A stretch of 64,000 bases of DNA from JADKAV01 sp963769435 (lineage in GTDB: Bacteria; Actinomycetota; Actinomycetes; S36-B12; UBA10799). Shown piece by piece: positions 48,078 to 57,983 of this stretch. The stretch covers positions 1,488,001 to 1,552,000 of the forward strand of contig CAVYLN010000002.1 of the NCBI GenBank assembly GCA_963769435.1, read 5' to 3'. The position numbers and the translations under genes are program-made. The number at the start of each line of letters is the position of its first letter. Within the stretch, counting starts at the first letter, position 1. Below the pieces are notes generated by a model. The model was not told the origin of the DNA and ran no database searches. It saw only the letters and a program-made list of their open reading frames with translations.

Positions 48078-49229
48078 TCACTCAGCCGTAGGCAACCCGA
48101 GCACCAATTGCAGCGCCAGCCGCTCCTGCGGATCCTGCAGGGCGTCGCCGAAGAGCTCGCGCAGCCGCTGGTACCGATAGGACACGGTCTGCGGATGGAC
48201 GTGCAGGTGCTCGGCGACGCGGTGTCTGTCGCCCTGGAACGCCAGCCACGCACCGAGTGTCTGCTCCAAGGCCTCGCGCTTGGCGGGTTTCACTTCCGCC
48301 AAGGGGGCCATCACCCTCGCGGCCAGTTCGGACAGCAGTTCGTAGTCCGCGGCCACCACCAACTCGGCGAGATGGTCGGCGGCGGCGACCACGCGGGTTT
48401 CGGGGATCCGGCCCATCGCGACGAGCCGCTGTACCCGTCGCGCGTGCGCCAGCGATGTCGGCGCCTCCGCCGCCGGTCGAACCGTCCCCACGAAGACCTG
48501 CGTGCCCTCCCACGCACGTTCCAGGGCGCGGCGGCGCCCCGGGCCGGAGGGGTCCGGGAGGATGGCCAACGCCTCACCGCCTTCGACGACCGCGAGCACG
48601 TCGGCCGGTGGGGACGGTTCCCTGCCGGGCGCCAGCGGAACGACAGCGACGGCCATCCGTTCCGGGATGGTCCACCCGGCCGCGTCCGCAGCGTCCTGCA
48701 GCCCCACCGGATCGGTGATGGCCCTGCCCTCGAGCAGCTCCAGCGCGAGGCGGGAACGCAGCACGTCGCGGGCCCCCGCCTGGGACGCGTGACCCTGGGC
48801 GCTGGCCCCGGACAGCTCATCGATGTACACGAAGATGGCCTCGGCCAGCGACACCAACTCGGACGTCTCGACGCCGGCGGCCACCGCGGCGCTGGACATC
48901 TGCTCCCACGCGACCCGGGCTCCGATGCGGTAGGCCGAGAGCACGGACTCCAGCGACCGGCCCTGGGCGCTCTCCCCTGCGCCGAGTCGCCGGTAGAAAC
49001 GTGCCGACCGCGCGTCGAGGGCGGCATCGTCGGTGCCGAACAGATCCAGCAACCTGCTCAGCGCCAGTTCGGTCCCCCGCCGCACGACCGGACCCATCTC
49101 CGCGTCCAGCGCCGGGGCGTACGCGGGCACGTCCTTGCCGATCGCCAGCACGGTTGCGCTCACCGCCTGCGGCAGCGCTGGACGCAGATTCGCAGCGAGC
49201 TCCTTCGTCAGTCGTCCCCAAGGTTGCAT
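48078..49229 (-). CDS. PucR/CdaR-family transcriptional regulator
   Basis: A 383-residue regulator with a C-terminal PucR-type HTH (TLGAWLAFQGDRHRVAEHLHVHPQTVSYRYQRLRELFG) and an N-terminal helical sensory domain (RSLESVLSAYRIGARVAWEQM) usual for this family. It lies 58 bp upstream of malF on the same strand, so it may control sugar uptake, though local operators were not identified. Divergent from the HAD hydrolase gene. Confidence 0.87.
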   Translation of the reverse strand: MQPWGRLTKELAANLRPALPQAVSATVLAIGKDVPAYAPALDAEMGPVVRRGTELALSRLLDLFGTDDAALDARSARFYRRLGAGESAQGRSLESVLSAYRIGARVAWEQMSSAAVAAGVETSELVSLAEAIFVYIDELSGASAQGHASQAGARDVLRSRLALELLEGRAITDPVGLQDAADAAGWTIPERMAVAVVPLAPGREPSPPADVLAVVEGGEALAILPDPSGPGRRRALERAWEGTQVFVGTVRPAAEAPTSLAHARRVQRLVAMGRIPETRVVAAADHLAELVVAADYELLSELAARVMAPLAEVKPAKREALEQTLGAWLAFQGDRHRVAEHLHVHPQTVSYRYQRLRELFGDALQDPQERLALQLVLGLPTAE

Positions 49230-49313
49230 TTTGTCACTCTAGGACAAATTCGGGGCGAGGACTCTAGCGATGTTGCACTAATGGGGACCGGCGATTGTGG
49301 GGAAGATAGAAAC

Positions 49314-50072
49314 ATGCCACAGACAACCGCCGCATTCTTCGACCTCGACGGAACCCTCATCCCGGGCTCCGCCAACATTCCGCTGGCCAAGGCCGCGTTC
49401 CGGCAGGGATTCATCGGCAAGACCGACCTGCTGAAGGACCTGCGCAACGGGGTGAGCTTCCTGCTGAAGGGCGCCACCGATGAGCGTTCGGAACAGGTCC
49501 GGGACCGCATCCTGCGGGCCGTCGCCGGCCATCGTGCCGAAGACGTGGAGGCCCTCGGCGACCACTTCATCGACGAACTCGTGGAGTCGATCAAACCCGC
49601 CATGCGCGAGGTCCTCGATCACCACGGCGCTGCCGGGGAGGACCGGATCGTGATCTCGGCCTCGCCGACGGAGATCGTTTCCCGCCTGGCGCATGCCGCC
49701 GGCCTGGAGACCGGGGTCGGGACCACCGCCGCCCGCGACGAGGCCGGGGTCTACACCGGCGACCTGATCGGCCCGTTCTGCTACAAGGACGGCAAGGTCG
49801 CGGTGATGCAGGCTCTCGCCGAGGAGCGGGGCTACGACCTCGCCCAGTGCTTCGCATACAGCGACTCGGCCAGCGACCTTCCCATGCTCGAAGCGGTGGG
49901 CCACCCGGTGGCCGTGAACCCCGAGCCCGAGTTGCGCCAGATCGCCGCCGAGCGTGGCTGGCCGATCGTCGAGACCTCGTCGGTACCGCGGGTCAAACTC
50001 ACGTCCGCGCATGGACTGGTCCGGCTCGGCAGGAACGCCTTCGGCGCTGCCGGCCGGCGGGTCCTGGCCTGA
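49314..50072 (+). CDS. HAD-superfamily hydrolase, subfamily IB (SerB-like)
   Basis: A 252-residue phosphatase. Motif I FFDLDGTLIPG (nucleophile Asp), a helical cap, motif II Ser in IVISASP, motif III Lys in CYKDGKVAV, and motif IV YSDSASDLPML. Relatives dephosphorylate phosphoserine or lysophospholipids; the substrate is not predictable. ATG at 49314. Confidence 0.9.
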   Translation: MPQTTAAFFDLDGTLIPGSANIPLAKAAFRQGFIGKTDLLKDLRNGVSFLLKGATDERSEQVRDRILRAVAGHRAEDVEALGDHFIDELVESIKPAMREVLDHHGAAGEDRIVISASPTEIVSRLAHAAGLETGVGTTAARDEAGVYTGDLIGPFCYKDGKVAVMQALAEERGYDLAQCFAYSDSASDLPMLEAVGHPVAVNPEPELRQIAAERGWPIVETSSVPRVKLTSAHGLVRLGRNAFGAAGRRVLA

Positions 50073-50087
50073 CCTCGACGTCGCCGG

Positions 50088-51548
50088 TCAGGCCGCGCCC
50101 GAGGTGTTGTAGTCCGGCAGATCGGGGACGTCGCGGCGGGCTACGGGCAGAGACCCTTCCGACATCCCCTCCAGCAGGTTCGCGGTGGCCGCTCGGCTGA
50201 AGTCCGACGAGGCCGAGGTGATGCCCTTCTTGTCGCTGGGGCCGGTCAGCGAGCGCGTCCAGTTCATGGTCCCGGTGGCAAAGACGTTCGCCCCTGACCC
50301 GACGCTGTAGTAGGTCATCGTCGACCAGGTCGCCTCACCGCGGCAGGTCACCGGCGACAACGTGGGCACCTCGATGTCCTTCGGTGTCTGGTGACCCGGG
50401 TAGTAGCGGTCGGTCTCCACGCCGATCAAACCCGGGTAGGACGCCCCGGGCCGGGTCTTGATGCCCTCGAACAGCACGAAGTCCGGATCCCGGATCACCA
50501 TCGGACCACTGACCGGGAAGGCGTCGTACAGCGCACCCACGACCGCCGACTCCGGTTTGCCCTGATCACGCCAGCGGATGTTCTTCGGCTGGATCCCCGC
50601 ATCCTTGGCGCAGTAGACCTCGTCGCCTTCCAGACCCACTCGCCAGTACCCGGCGTTCGCGCCCAGGAAGGCGAGATCCGACCCGGCATCCCGGGCGTTG
50701 ATCAGAGCCTCTCGGTACGACTGCGGCCAGTACTCGTCGTGGCCGGTGGACACGACCCCGGCGGCGCCGGACAACAGACCCGGATCGCGCGCGATGTCGG
50801 CGTTGCTGAACCAGACGTGATCGATCCCCACCTCGTCGGCGAACCTGGCCACGGGGATGTCGAAACCCATCGCGATCGGAGCCCCCCACAGCGCGTGGTC
50901 GTACGGCCGGTCGTAGGAGACCGCGTACGAACGGCCGGCGAAGTCACCGGCGGAGTTCTTGTAGAGGCTCGCCCCACCCCAGATGTTGTAGGCCTGCCAC
51001 GTCATGCTCGCGGCGAGGATGGCGACCTTCCCCTCAGCCGATGCGGGCCGGACGACGAACGGGATGTTCGTCCCACCGTCGGCACTGCGCACGACGACGG
51101 TGTACAGCCCCGATCTCCAGTCGCGGGTGTCGACCTCGGCGACGACCGGCCAACCCGCGGTGACCGCACGCGTGCTGGGATCGACCTGCTTGTCGTCGAA
51201 CAGACGCTTCCCACCCTCGATCTCGGCCACCTTGGTCCCACCCTTGCCGGCGAAGTAGCCGATGCGGTAGACACTGGCCCGCCAGGGCGCCGCCGCGGAG
51301 ACGTGCAGTTGAAGGGGCTCACCGGCTGTCACCGAGTCGTTCGCGTACGCCGCGAGCAGGGCGGCCGGGGCGACTGCGCCCGCGCGCCACCGTTTCGTGG
51401 GAGTTTCCGCCTTCGCAGATGCCGAGGGGCTGGCCTCTTCGACGGGCGCCGTCGCCCCTGGGTCGGTAGCGGGTTCGGCCCCCGGAGAACAGGCAGCCAC
51501 AGCCATACCCGCGCCGCCGATCAACAGGTGTCGCCGGCTGATCTCCAC
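50088..51548 (-). CDS. Tat-exported lipoprotein with N,N-dimethylformamidase beta-subunit-like domain
   Basis: A 486-residue exported protein. The N-terminus has a twin-arginine motif (ISRRHLLIGG) and lipobox (VAAC). A 200-residue beta domain is followed by the DMFA-beta-like amidohydrolase fold (GKVAILAASMTWQAYNIWGG, YDRPYDHALWG, WFSNADIARDPGLLSGAAGVVSTGHDEYW). True dimethylformamidase activity is not implied; homologues are widespread and uncharacterised. GTG at 51548 places the Tat motif at the N-terminus. Confidence 0.83.
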   Translation of the reverse strand: MEISRRHLLIGGAGMAVAACSPGAEPATDPGATAPVEEASPSASAKAETPTKRWRAGAVAPAALLAAYANDSVTAGEPLQLHVSAAAPWRASVYRIGYFAGKGGTKVAEIEGGKRLFDDKQVDPSTRAVTAGWPVVAEVDTRDWRSGLYTVVVRSADGGTNIPFVVRPASAEGKVAILAASMTWQAYNIWGGASLYKNSAGDFAGRSYAVSYDRPYDHALWGAPIAMGFDIPVARFADEVGIDHVWFSNADIARDPGLLSGAAGVVSTGHDEYWPQSYREALINARDAGSDLAFLGANAGYWRVGLEGDEVYCAKDAGIQPKNIRWRDQGKPESAVVGALYDAFPVSGPMVIRDPDFVLFEGIKTRPGASYPGLIGVETDRYYPGHQTPKDIEVPTLSPVTCRGEATWSTMTYYSVGSGANVFATGTMNWTRSLTGPSDKKGITSASSDFSRAATANLLEGMSEGSLPVARRDVPDLPDYNTSGAA

Positions 51549-51889
51549 CGGACAATCGTCGCACGGCGGTTGGTGCAGGCGGTGATCCTCCCGTGCGGAA
51601 CCGCGCCGGGCCGCCGGGCCGCGAGCTCCGCCCACTGCTGTGGCGGATCTGCATGATGATCATGGGAATTGCGTGGTGCTCCCTCGTGGCGGAATCCCGA
51701 TGGCCATGATCATCATGCGGATTCGGACACTGCGGCTCGATCGACGTAGCGGGGCCCGACCCGTCGTCCGAAGCACCTCCCGTGCGATCCGCGCAGAATC
51801 GACCCCACATGTGAAAGCAATCCTGCACACGCCGCCCGAGAGACCTCCGGCACCGGGCGACAGTCGCGGAATCCCGGCACAATCGCCCT
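51549..51889. other. Intergenic region containing a family B palindrome
   Basis: A 341-bp gap between the divergent Tat lipoprotein and DUF2505 genes. Apart from the inverted repeat at 51646-51723 I see no gene, tRNA or clear operator. Confidence 0.45.
51646..51723. repeat. Intergenic inverted repeat, family B, copy 1
   Basis: Arms GATCTGCATGATGATCATGG (51646-51665) and CCATGATCATCATGCGGATT (51704-51723) pair with two mismatches around a 38-bp spacer. The core TGCATGATGATCA matches the copy at 58978-59067. Confidence 0.85.
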
Positions 51890-52378
51890 ATGGAACATCG
51901 CACGGTGATCGAGTCGACGACGGTTCAGGCGGTCCAGCAGTTGCTCAGCGAGCATGCCTTCCTGGAGGCGTTCGCCAACGAGGTGGGCGTTTCGGCCGGG
52001 GAGATCGACGTCGTCAAGGAGGCCGACTCAGTGCAGGCGAGCATGCCGTGGGCCTTCCGAACCGATCGGGCCGGGATCCCCTCGCTGGCGCAGAAGTTCC
52101 TTCCCACCGAGGTGCAGTTGAACTGGTGGCAGCAGTGGAGCAACGCCCAACCCGACGGTGACATCCGGGTGGAACTGCACGGACGTCCGGCCGCGACCTG
52201 CACCGGTCGCGCCACACTGACCCAGTCCGGAGACGACGTCGAGTACGTGGTGGTCACCGAGACCAAGACCTCCGGGGTGCCCTGGCCACTGGGCGGCAAG
52301 ATCGAATCGATGATCAACAAGGACCTCGTCGGCTGGATCCTGTCGGTGCAGGCTCGCGTCGCCAACCGCGAGGGATGA
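51890..52378 (+). CDS. DUF2505 protein (START/SRPBCC-like fold)
   Basis: A 162-residue cytoplasmic protein typical of Actinobacteria: LLSEHAFLEAFANEVG, QKFLPTEVQLNWWQQW, and the C-terminal GKIESMINKDLVGWILSVQARVANREG helix characteristic of SRPBCC-like folds. Probably binds a lipid-like ligand; function unknown. Upstream of ppk2 by 58 bp on the same strand. Confidence 0.85.
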   Translation: MEHRTVIESTTVQAVQQLLSEHAFLEAFANEVGVSAGEIDVVKEADSVQASMPWAFRTDRAGIPSLAQKFLPTEVQLNWWQQWSNAQPDGDIRVELHGRPAATCTGRATLTQSGDDVEYVVVTETKTSGVPWPLGGKIESMINKDLVGWILSVQARVANREG

Positions 52379-52436
52379 GCCAGAAGCACCGGAGGGACGA
52401 GTCGTGACCGAAGACACGGACTGACAGGATGGACTC

Positions 52437-53417
52437 GTGAGCGACCACTACCTCGACATCGAAGCCGTGATGGATCTTCAGGAGATCATCACCAGCCTGC
52501 AGGACCTCGAGGACGACACGTTCGAACGGCATGGGCTGACCGCCAGCGGCACGTGGGACGAGGTGGACGACCCGGTTCTCATCGGCCCCGAGGGGACGCC
52601 GGTCGAGACGTGGCGGGAGGGCTACCCGTACACCGACCGCATGACCCGTCACAACTATGAGTTCACCAAGCGCCTGCTGCAGATCGAACTGCTCAAGATG
52701 CAGAGCTGGGTGAAGGAGACGGGCCAACGCATCGTCATGGTCTTCGAGGGCCGCGACGCCGCCGGGAAGGGCGGGACCATCAAGCGCTTCATGGAGCACA
52801 TGAACCCCCGGGGCGCGCGAGTGATCGCGCTGGAAAAACCGTCCGAGCGGGAGGCAGGGCAGTGGTATTTCCAGCGGTACATCCGCCACCTGCCCACCAA
52901 GGGCGAGATCGTCATGTTCGACCGGTCCTGGTACAACCGCGCCGGCGTCGAACGGGTCATGGGCTTCTGCTCGGACGACCAGTACCGGGAGTTCATGCAG
53001 CAGGCCCCCGAGTTCGAACGCATGCTCGTGCGCGACGGCATCATCCTGATCAAGTTCTGGTTCTCGGTTTCGCGCAAGGAGCAGATCACGCGCTTCACGA
53101 TCCGCCGGATCGACCCCGTGCGGCAGTGGAAACTCAGCCCGATGGACCTTGCGAGCCTCGACCGCTGGCATGACTACACGTCGGCGAAAGAGGCGATGTT
53201 CTGGTACACCGACACCGACTTCGCACCGTGGACCGTGGTGCGCAGCAACGACAAGAAGCGCGGGCGGCTCGAGGCCATGCGATGGGTGCTGGACCGGGTG
53301 GATTACCCGGAGAAGAACCTCGACGTCGTAGGGGCCCCGGACGCAGCGATCGTCGGTCCGCCCTCGGAGATTTACGAGAGCGAGGAGAACACCGGGACGG
53401 TGTTCCCGCCGCTGTAG
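52437..53417 (+). CDS. ppk2: Polyphosphate kinase 2
   Basis: A 326-residue PPK2 that transfers phosphate between polyphosphate and nucleotides. Walker A is FEGRDAAGKGGTIKR, Walker B region is VMFDRSWYNRAGVERVMGFC, and the lid module is FSVSRKEQITRFTIRRIDPVRQWKLS. The length and sequence fit the single-domain class, usually favouring nucleoside diphosphate phosphorylation with polyP. GTG start at 52437. Confidence 0.95.
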   Translation: MSDHYLDIEAVMDLQEIITSLQDLEDDTFERHGLTASGTWDEVDDPVLIGPEGTPVETWREGYPYTDRMTRHNYEFTKRLLQIELLKMQSWVKETGQRIVMVFEGRDAAGKGGTIKRFMEHMNPRGARVIALEKPSEREAGQWYFQRYIRHLPTKGEIVMFDRSWYNRAGVERVMGFCSDDQYREFMQQAPEFERMLVRDGIILIKFWFSVSRKEQITRFTIRRIDPVRQWKLSPMDLASLDRWHDYTSAKEAMFWYTDTDFAPWTVVRSNDKKRGRLEAMRWVLDRVDYPEKNLDVVGAPDAAIVGPPSEIYESEENTGTVFPPL

Positions 53418-53465
53418 CCGCAGGGGGAGCGGCAGCCGGCCCCGCGTGAGTGCGAAACTCGGCCA

Positions 53466-53918
53466 GTGAGCTTCGACCCCGACGCCCTGCGGGCCCTCGG
53501 CGGTCGCCAACGGGAAGTGCAGCGGCCGGCAACGGCGGCCTACCTGATCCGTGTGGGCCTGGCAGCCGGTCTCGCCGGTGCGGCCTGCAACCTCGGTGTG
53601 TGGATCACCGGAAGGAACGTGCAGTGGGATCTGGCGCCCCCGGCAGGCACGTCCGTGAGGCCGTTGGCGATCGTCGCAGTATGCCTTCTGGTCGGCCTGG
53701 CGGCGGCACTGGCCACCTACGTGGCGGCACGCGTGACGAAACACCCAGCCGTCTGGGTGGCGCTTGCAGGTTCCATCCTCACGGCGGCGTCACTCGTCGA
53801 TCTGCCGCCGGCACTGGTCGTGATGCATCTGGTCACCGGAGTCTCGGTCGTCGGGTGGCTGACGCTCGCCGTTCGGCGCGGAAGCCACGTGGTCTCCAAC
53901 CGGACCCCCGCCGGCTGA
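53466..53918 (+). CDS. Four-helix membrane protein (DUF6069-like)
   Basis: A 150-residue protein with four hydrophobic helices (YLIRVGLAAGLAGAACNLGVW, PLAIVAVCLLVGLAAALATYV, VWVALAGSILTAASLV, VVMHLVTGVSVVGWLTLAV). The pattern fits the uncharacterised actinobacterial DUF6069 family. GTG start. Convergent with the ClC gene. Confidence 0.7.
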   Translation: MSFDPDALRALGGRQREVQRPATAAYLIRVGLAAGLAGAACNLGVWITGRNVQWDLAPPAGTSVRPLAIVAVCLLVGLAAALATYVAARVTKHPAVWVALAGSILTAASLVDLPPALVVMHLVTGVSVVGWLTLAVRRGSHVVSNRTPAG

Positions 53919-53939
53919 CACGGGCCGAAGTACCGCCGG

Positions 53940-55240
53940 TCAGGAGTCGGTCATCGCGGACGCGGGCTCGCCGTTGACCAACTTGGCGTCGGCGACCACG
54001 CGCACGATCACACCGACGACAGCACCCAGGATGGCCGGCGTGGTGACTGCCAGCCCGGCCCCGGCACACAGCAGCAGGGCCAGCAGCACTCCCGTGAAGG
54101 GCAGCCGCAGCACCCCGCCTACGGCGGCCGCGATCCCTGCCGCGACCAGTGCCGAGACGCTGCTGCTGGGCACGAGCAAGGCCGCGCCAGTCGCGACGAC
54201 GACTCCGAGGTACACGGCAGGGAAGACCATGTCCGCCACGGAATCCGCCGCCCAGGGAGACGGTGTATCCGACGGTCTTCGCGATCGCGATGATCAGCAG
54301 AGCACTCACCGAGGTGAGGCTCAGGGCGGATCCGATCGCGCTCTGTCCCGAGAAGAGGACAAGGTCCACGGGTTCCCCGGTGATCGCACGTGCCACGACC
54401 GCGGCAGTCGCCACGAGTCACCGCTGCCACCAGCAGGCCGACCATGGGACTGCGTACGCGGTCCTGGAAGCGGGCGCCGGCCTCGACCGACAGCACCGCC
54501 AGCGCGACGCGACCAACGCCACGACCAGCGCCATCGACCAGATCGATCGGCGACGACGGTGTCGTAGGCGGGCAGGCCCGGGACCTGGAGTTTGGCCTGA
54601 CCCACGCCACCCCAGTCGCCGACACCCACCTGGATCATGTAGCCGAACCCCATCGCGATCAGCACCGGAAGCAGGCCCGCCATGACACGCTTGCCGCCCG
54701 GTCCGCCCTTGAGGACGGCAGCCTCGAGGACCAGCACGGCCGAGACCATGGGATTACCCAGGATCATGGTGATCGCCGCAACTGCGCCGGCCATCATCAG
54801 CACCTGCCGGACCTGCGCACCGGCGCGAAAGGCGAGGGCACCGGCCACAGCCGAGCCGGTGGCCATCAAGGGGGCCTCCGGTCCGACCACCGCACCCGTG
54901 GCCAGCGACGCGATGCGAAGCCAGCAACACCGAGCCGATCACCTTCGGGCCGATGTCCACACCCAAGCCGTCCAGCGGACGGTGACCGCCGTGACCGGGG
55001 AGTCTCAGAGCCCCCCAGACGATCAGCGCACCCACGAGCAGGACCAGGAACACCCACCACCCGGGCGTGCCACCCAGCGCGTCCGGGACGTCCGTCCCAG
55101 AGCAGGTTGGTCAGTGCGTGCTCCACCGCGAGGTACGCGACCACCGCCGCGCCGGCGGCCAGACCCACCACCGCCGCCGCTCCCAGCAGCCGCAGCACGG
55201 CTCCGTGGCCCGGACCGGCGCCTGCTTCTGTGTCGCTCAT
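53940..55240 (-). CDS. ClC-family chloride channel/transporter (about five frameshifts)
   Basis: ClC membrane protein, about 430 residues when pieced together: TM start GAVLRLLGAAAVVGLAAGAAV, a WVFLVLLVGALIVWGALRLPGHGG segment, the gating-glutamate region GPEAPLMATGSAVAGALAF (GPEAP for the usual GREGP) and ILGNPMVSAVLVLEAA. Then come FSGQSAIGSALSLTSVSALLIIAIAKTVGYTVSLGGGF and PAVYLGVVVATGA. The segments lie in all three frames with joins near 55095, 54915, 54545, 54420 and 54245. This is the most damaged gene in the window, so a real pseudogene cannot be excluded. Confidence 0.75.
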
Positions 55241-55337
55241 ATCGCCTCCCAGCGCAGCCTAGCCATCCTAGGTGCCGGGCTTGCCCTGGAGCGCTGTTCG
55301 CAGCGGGTACGCCTGAGCGCAGTGTCGCGCTGCTGTT

Positions 55338-55886
55338 CTACTTCTCCTTCACGGTCACGGATCCGAAGAAGGACACGCCCGTCACACGGATGGCCGGACC
55401 CTGGCCGGTGGGCGGCGACACGTCACCCTTCCTGCTGAACTCGCCGAAAACCCCGACGCCCGCGACCTCGACCTGCATCCCCGCAGCGATGAGGATCTCG
55501 ACGCTGCCGAACACCGCCACAGCACGGATCTCGTTGTCCTGCGCCGCGATCTGCGCGTGCCGCAGATCCATCTCGACGCTGCCGAACACCGCCACAGCAT
55601 TGATGTCGTCGGGCATCGACCAAGCGCCCTTGCGCTCGACGGAACTGAACACGGCCACCATCGGGGGACCGGGCGCGGTGGCGGGGACCGGTGAAGCCGC
55701 CGGCCTGGGGACGGGCAGGTTCTCAGACGGCAGGTCGGCGACGAGGCGCTGCAGATCCGCATAGGTCTTCGCGCGCAGCACGGCGTCCAGTCGCTCGTCG
55801 TACTCGGCCCGATCCAACCGACCTTCGGCGTAGGCGTCCTGAAGGACGGTCGCGTAGTGGTCCCGGTCAGCATCCGATGCTCGCAT
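55338..55886 (-). CDS. DUF1707 protein with C-terminal LiaF-like domain
   Basis: A 182-residue protein. The N-terminal DUF1707 domain (MRASDADRDHYATVLQDAY, GRLDRAEYDERLDAVLRAKTYADLQRLVADLP) is joined by a Pro-rich linker to a beta-helical cell-wall-active-antibiotic-response type domain with repeats VAVFSSVE, VAVFGSVEMD, VAVFGSVEIL and VSFFGSVTVKE. ATG at 55886 matches the domain start; a GTG three codons upstream is possible. Function unknown. Confidence 0.85.
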   Translation of the reverse strand: MRASDADRDHYATVLQDAYAEGRLDRAEYDERLDAVLRAKTYADLQRLVADLPSENLPVPRPAASPVPATAPGPPMVAVFSSVERKGAWSMPDDINAVAVFGSVEMDLRHAQIAAQDNEIRAVAVFGSVEILIAAGMQVEVAGVGVFGEFSRKGDVSPPTGQGPAIRVTGVSFFGSVTVKEK

Positions 55887-55906
55887 CTCGTCCACGTCTA
55901 CCGAGC

Positions 55907-56656
55907 CTACGTGCTCAGCCTGGCGACCCACAGGTCCTCCACCGGCCACAGCTGTGCCCAGTGTGCGTCCGCGATCTCGTAGAACTCGGGATCCTCTGAA
56001 CCGTCCGGTGCGGTGAGTTCGTGCAACTGCTCCACCGAGAACCCGTTGTCACGCAGAACAGAAATCCACTGCGCGTGACTCGGGTGGAACTCGACCCCGT
56101 CGAACTCCATCCGGCCGAGCTCCTCGTAGGAGCGCTGCAGGGCCGGCGATGCCGGACCACTGTCGGGTACGCACAGGGTCGACAGAACGCTGTTGACGAG
56201 GAAGACCAGCAGTCCGTCCGGCTTGAGGATGCGCGCCGCCTCCGGCACCCACAGCCGGGGGTCGCACCACACGCTCGCGCCGTGCTCGCTGACCACCAGG
56301 TCGACGCTGCCGTCGCGCACCGGGACGGCCTGGGCATCCGCCTGCACGAGCGGGAAGACCGGACCCGACGACTGCTGACATCGGCGGGCCGTCGCGAGCT
56401 GGTCCTCATTGAGATCGATCGCGAGCGGCAAGGCGCCGGCGCGGGCCAGGGCGGCGGAGAGGAACGAGGTGCCGGAACCGAGTTCGACCACCACCTTGCC
56501 CGTCAGGTCAGGGAGTACCCCCAGGTCTTCCTCGAAAACCCCGAACAGTCCCCAGCGGATCGATTCCCGCGCCCACATCCGCGACGCGGCGCCGTCCGTA
56601 TGCCGGTGATTGACCAGCGTCCAAAGCGCCCGGTTCCGGGCCAGTTCCTCACGCAT
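55907..56656 (-). CDS. Class I SAM-dependent methyltransferase
   Basis: A 249-residue methyltransferase. Motif I VVVELGSGTSFLSAALARAG, acidic loop LAIDLNEDQLATARR, motif IV VDLVVSEHGASVWCDPRLWVPEAARILKPDG and a C-terminal substrate domain. The UbiE/Methyltransf_11 type does not reveal the substrate. Followed by the DUF1707 gene at close range. Confidence 0.88.
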   Translation of the reverse strand: MREELARNRALWTLVNHRHTDGAASRMWARESIRWGLFGVFEEDLGVLPDLTGKVVVELGSGTSFLSAALARAGALPLAIDLNEDQLATARRCQQSSGPVFPLVQADAQAVPVRDGSVDLVVSEHGASVWCDPRLWVPEAARILKPDGLLVFLVNSVLSTLCVPDSGPASPALQRSYEELGRMEFDGVEFHPSHAQWISVLRDNGFSVEQLHELTAPDGSEDPEFYEIADAHWAQLWPVEDLWVARLST

Positions 56657-56708
56657 GGGCCCTCACTGTTCGCCGTTCCTCCGGTGACTGCAGGGGTGCG
56701 TGGACGAG

Positions 56709-57935
56709 TCAGTGCTCGACGTGCTGCACCGCGCCCTTCGTCTGTCCGATGCCCGCCAGCAGATCCCCGAACCAGGCCTCGTCGATGTTGAACGGCTTAC
56801 CGCCCCGGATGCGCGGGAACTCGATGACCCGCAGTTCGTCGTCGGCCTCCTCATCCTGACCGGTGACTCCGGACTCACCGCGCATCGCGGCGTCGACGGC
56901 GAGGTCCGTGCACTGCTTGATGAGCGCCAGATCCTCGGCGTTCGATGCCGCCGAGCGCGCGAAGTACCCGCTCTTCCAGACCATGGTCTTCTCCGCCTTG
57001 AGCATCTCGGCGAACTGGTTGCCGAACCACTTGCCCGGGTTGATCGTGTCCAGCTTCACGTGACCGAACGCATCGCGGCCGACCTCCTCGCCGCGTGCTT
57101 CCATCTCGGCCACGATCTCAGCCACGCCGGCGCCCTCGGACAAGAAGATGTTGACGCAGCCGATCTCGTCCATCACGCCGATCAGCCGCTCTGCCTCGGC
57201 GGCGATGTCGAAGCCCATCTCCGGAACGAACACCGCGTGCACGTCCCAGCCGCGGCGGTCCAGGCCGATGCCCGGGTTCCACTCCTGCTGGTCCAGCCAT
57301 TGCCGGTACTTCACAGCGGTGGCGGCGGTGAGCCAGCCACAGTTGCGACCCATCACCTCGTGGATGATCAGCATGCGGGGGTTGGAGGTGTGCTCGGCGA
57401 TGATGTTCTGCGCGAAGATCGATCCCTGCTCGGCCGCCGTCCAGGCCCCCAGCGACTGCTTGATCGGGATGACGTCGTTGTCGATGGTCTTCGGAAGCCC
57501 GACCACGGTCAGTTCGTAGCCGTTCTCGTGCAGGTATGCGGCGAGGTCCGCAGCCGTCGTGTTGGTGTCGTCACCGCCGATCGTGTGCAGTACGTCGACG
57601 CCGTCTCGGGTGAGTTGCTCGGCGGCAACCTGCAGGGGATCCTGGCCGGGTTGGACAAGCCCGCGCTTGACGCAGTCATCGACGTTGGTGAGTTTCACGC
57701 GACTGTTGCCGATCGGACTGCCGCCGAACTTGTGCAGCACGCCAGCGTTGTCGCGCACTTCCTGTGTCACCTGGACGGAATTGCCGAGCAGAAGGCCGTG
57801 GTAGCCGTTGATGTAGCCGATGATCTCGATGGTCGGATCGATCGCGGTGTACTTCTCGATCAGGCCGCCGACGGCTGAGGACAGACAGGGTGCGAGACCA
57901 CCTGCGGTGAGCAGGGCAACTTTGCGTACGGGCAT
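56709..57935 (-). CDS. pfp: Pyrophosphate-dependent 6-phosphofructokinase
   Basis: A 408-residue phosphofructokinase that phosphorylates fructose 6-phosphate, reversibly, with PPi. The nucleotide/PPi loop reads IGGDDTNTTAA: Asp replaces the Gly of ATP-type GGDGS enzymes, blocking ATP. PKTIDND carries the PPi-type Lys. GLGAWTA-like and MGRNCGWLTAATA blocks define the fructose site. PPi use fits the polyphosphate-centred metabolism suggested by ppk2 and the glucokinase at the window end. Confidence 0.92.
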   Translation of the reverse strand: MPVRKVALLTAGGLAPCLSSAVGGLIEKYTAIDPTIEIIGYINGYHGLLLGNSVQVTQEVRDNAGVLHKFGGSPIGNSRVKLTNVDDCVKRGLVQPGQDPLQVAAEQLTRDGVDVLHTIGGDDTNTTAADLAAYLHENGYELTVVGLPKTIDNDVIPIKQSLGAWTAAEQGSIFAQNIIAEHTSNPRMLIIHEVMGRNCGWLTAATAVKYRQWLDQQEWNPGIGLDRRGWDVHAVFVPEMGFDIAAEAERLIGVMDEIGCVNIFLSEGAGVAEIVAEMEARGEEVGRDAFGHVKLDTINPGKWFGNQFAEMLKAEKTMVWKSGYFARSAASNAEDLALIKQCTDLAVDAAMRGESGVTGQDEEADDELRVIEFPRIRGGKPFNIDEAWFGDLLAGIGQTKGAVQHVEH

Positions 57936-57983
57936 GGCCGAAAGGCTAGTAGCGCCGGCGACGTCGCGCTAGGGCGGCACCGT

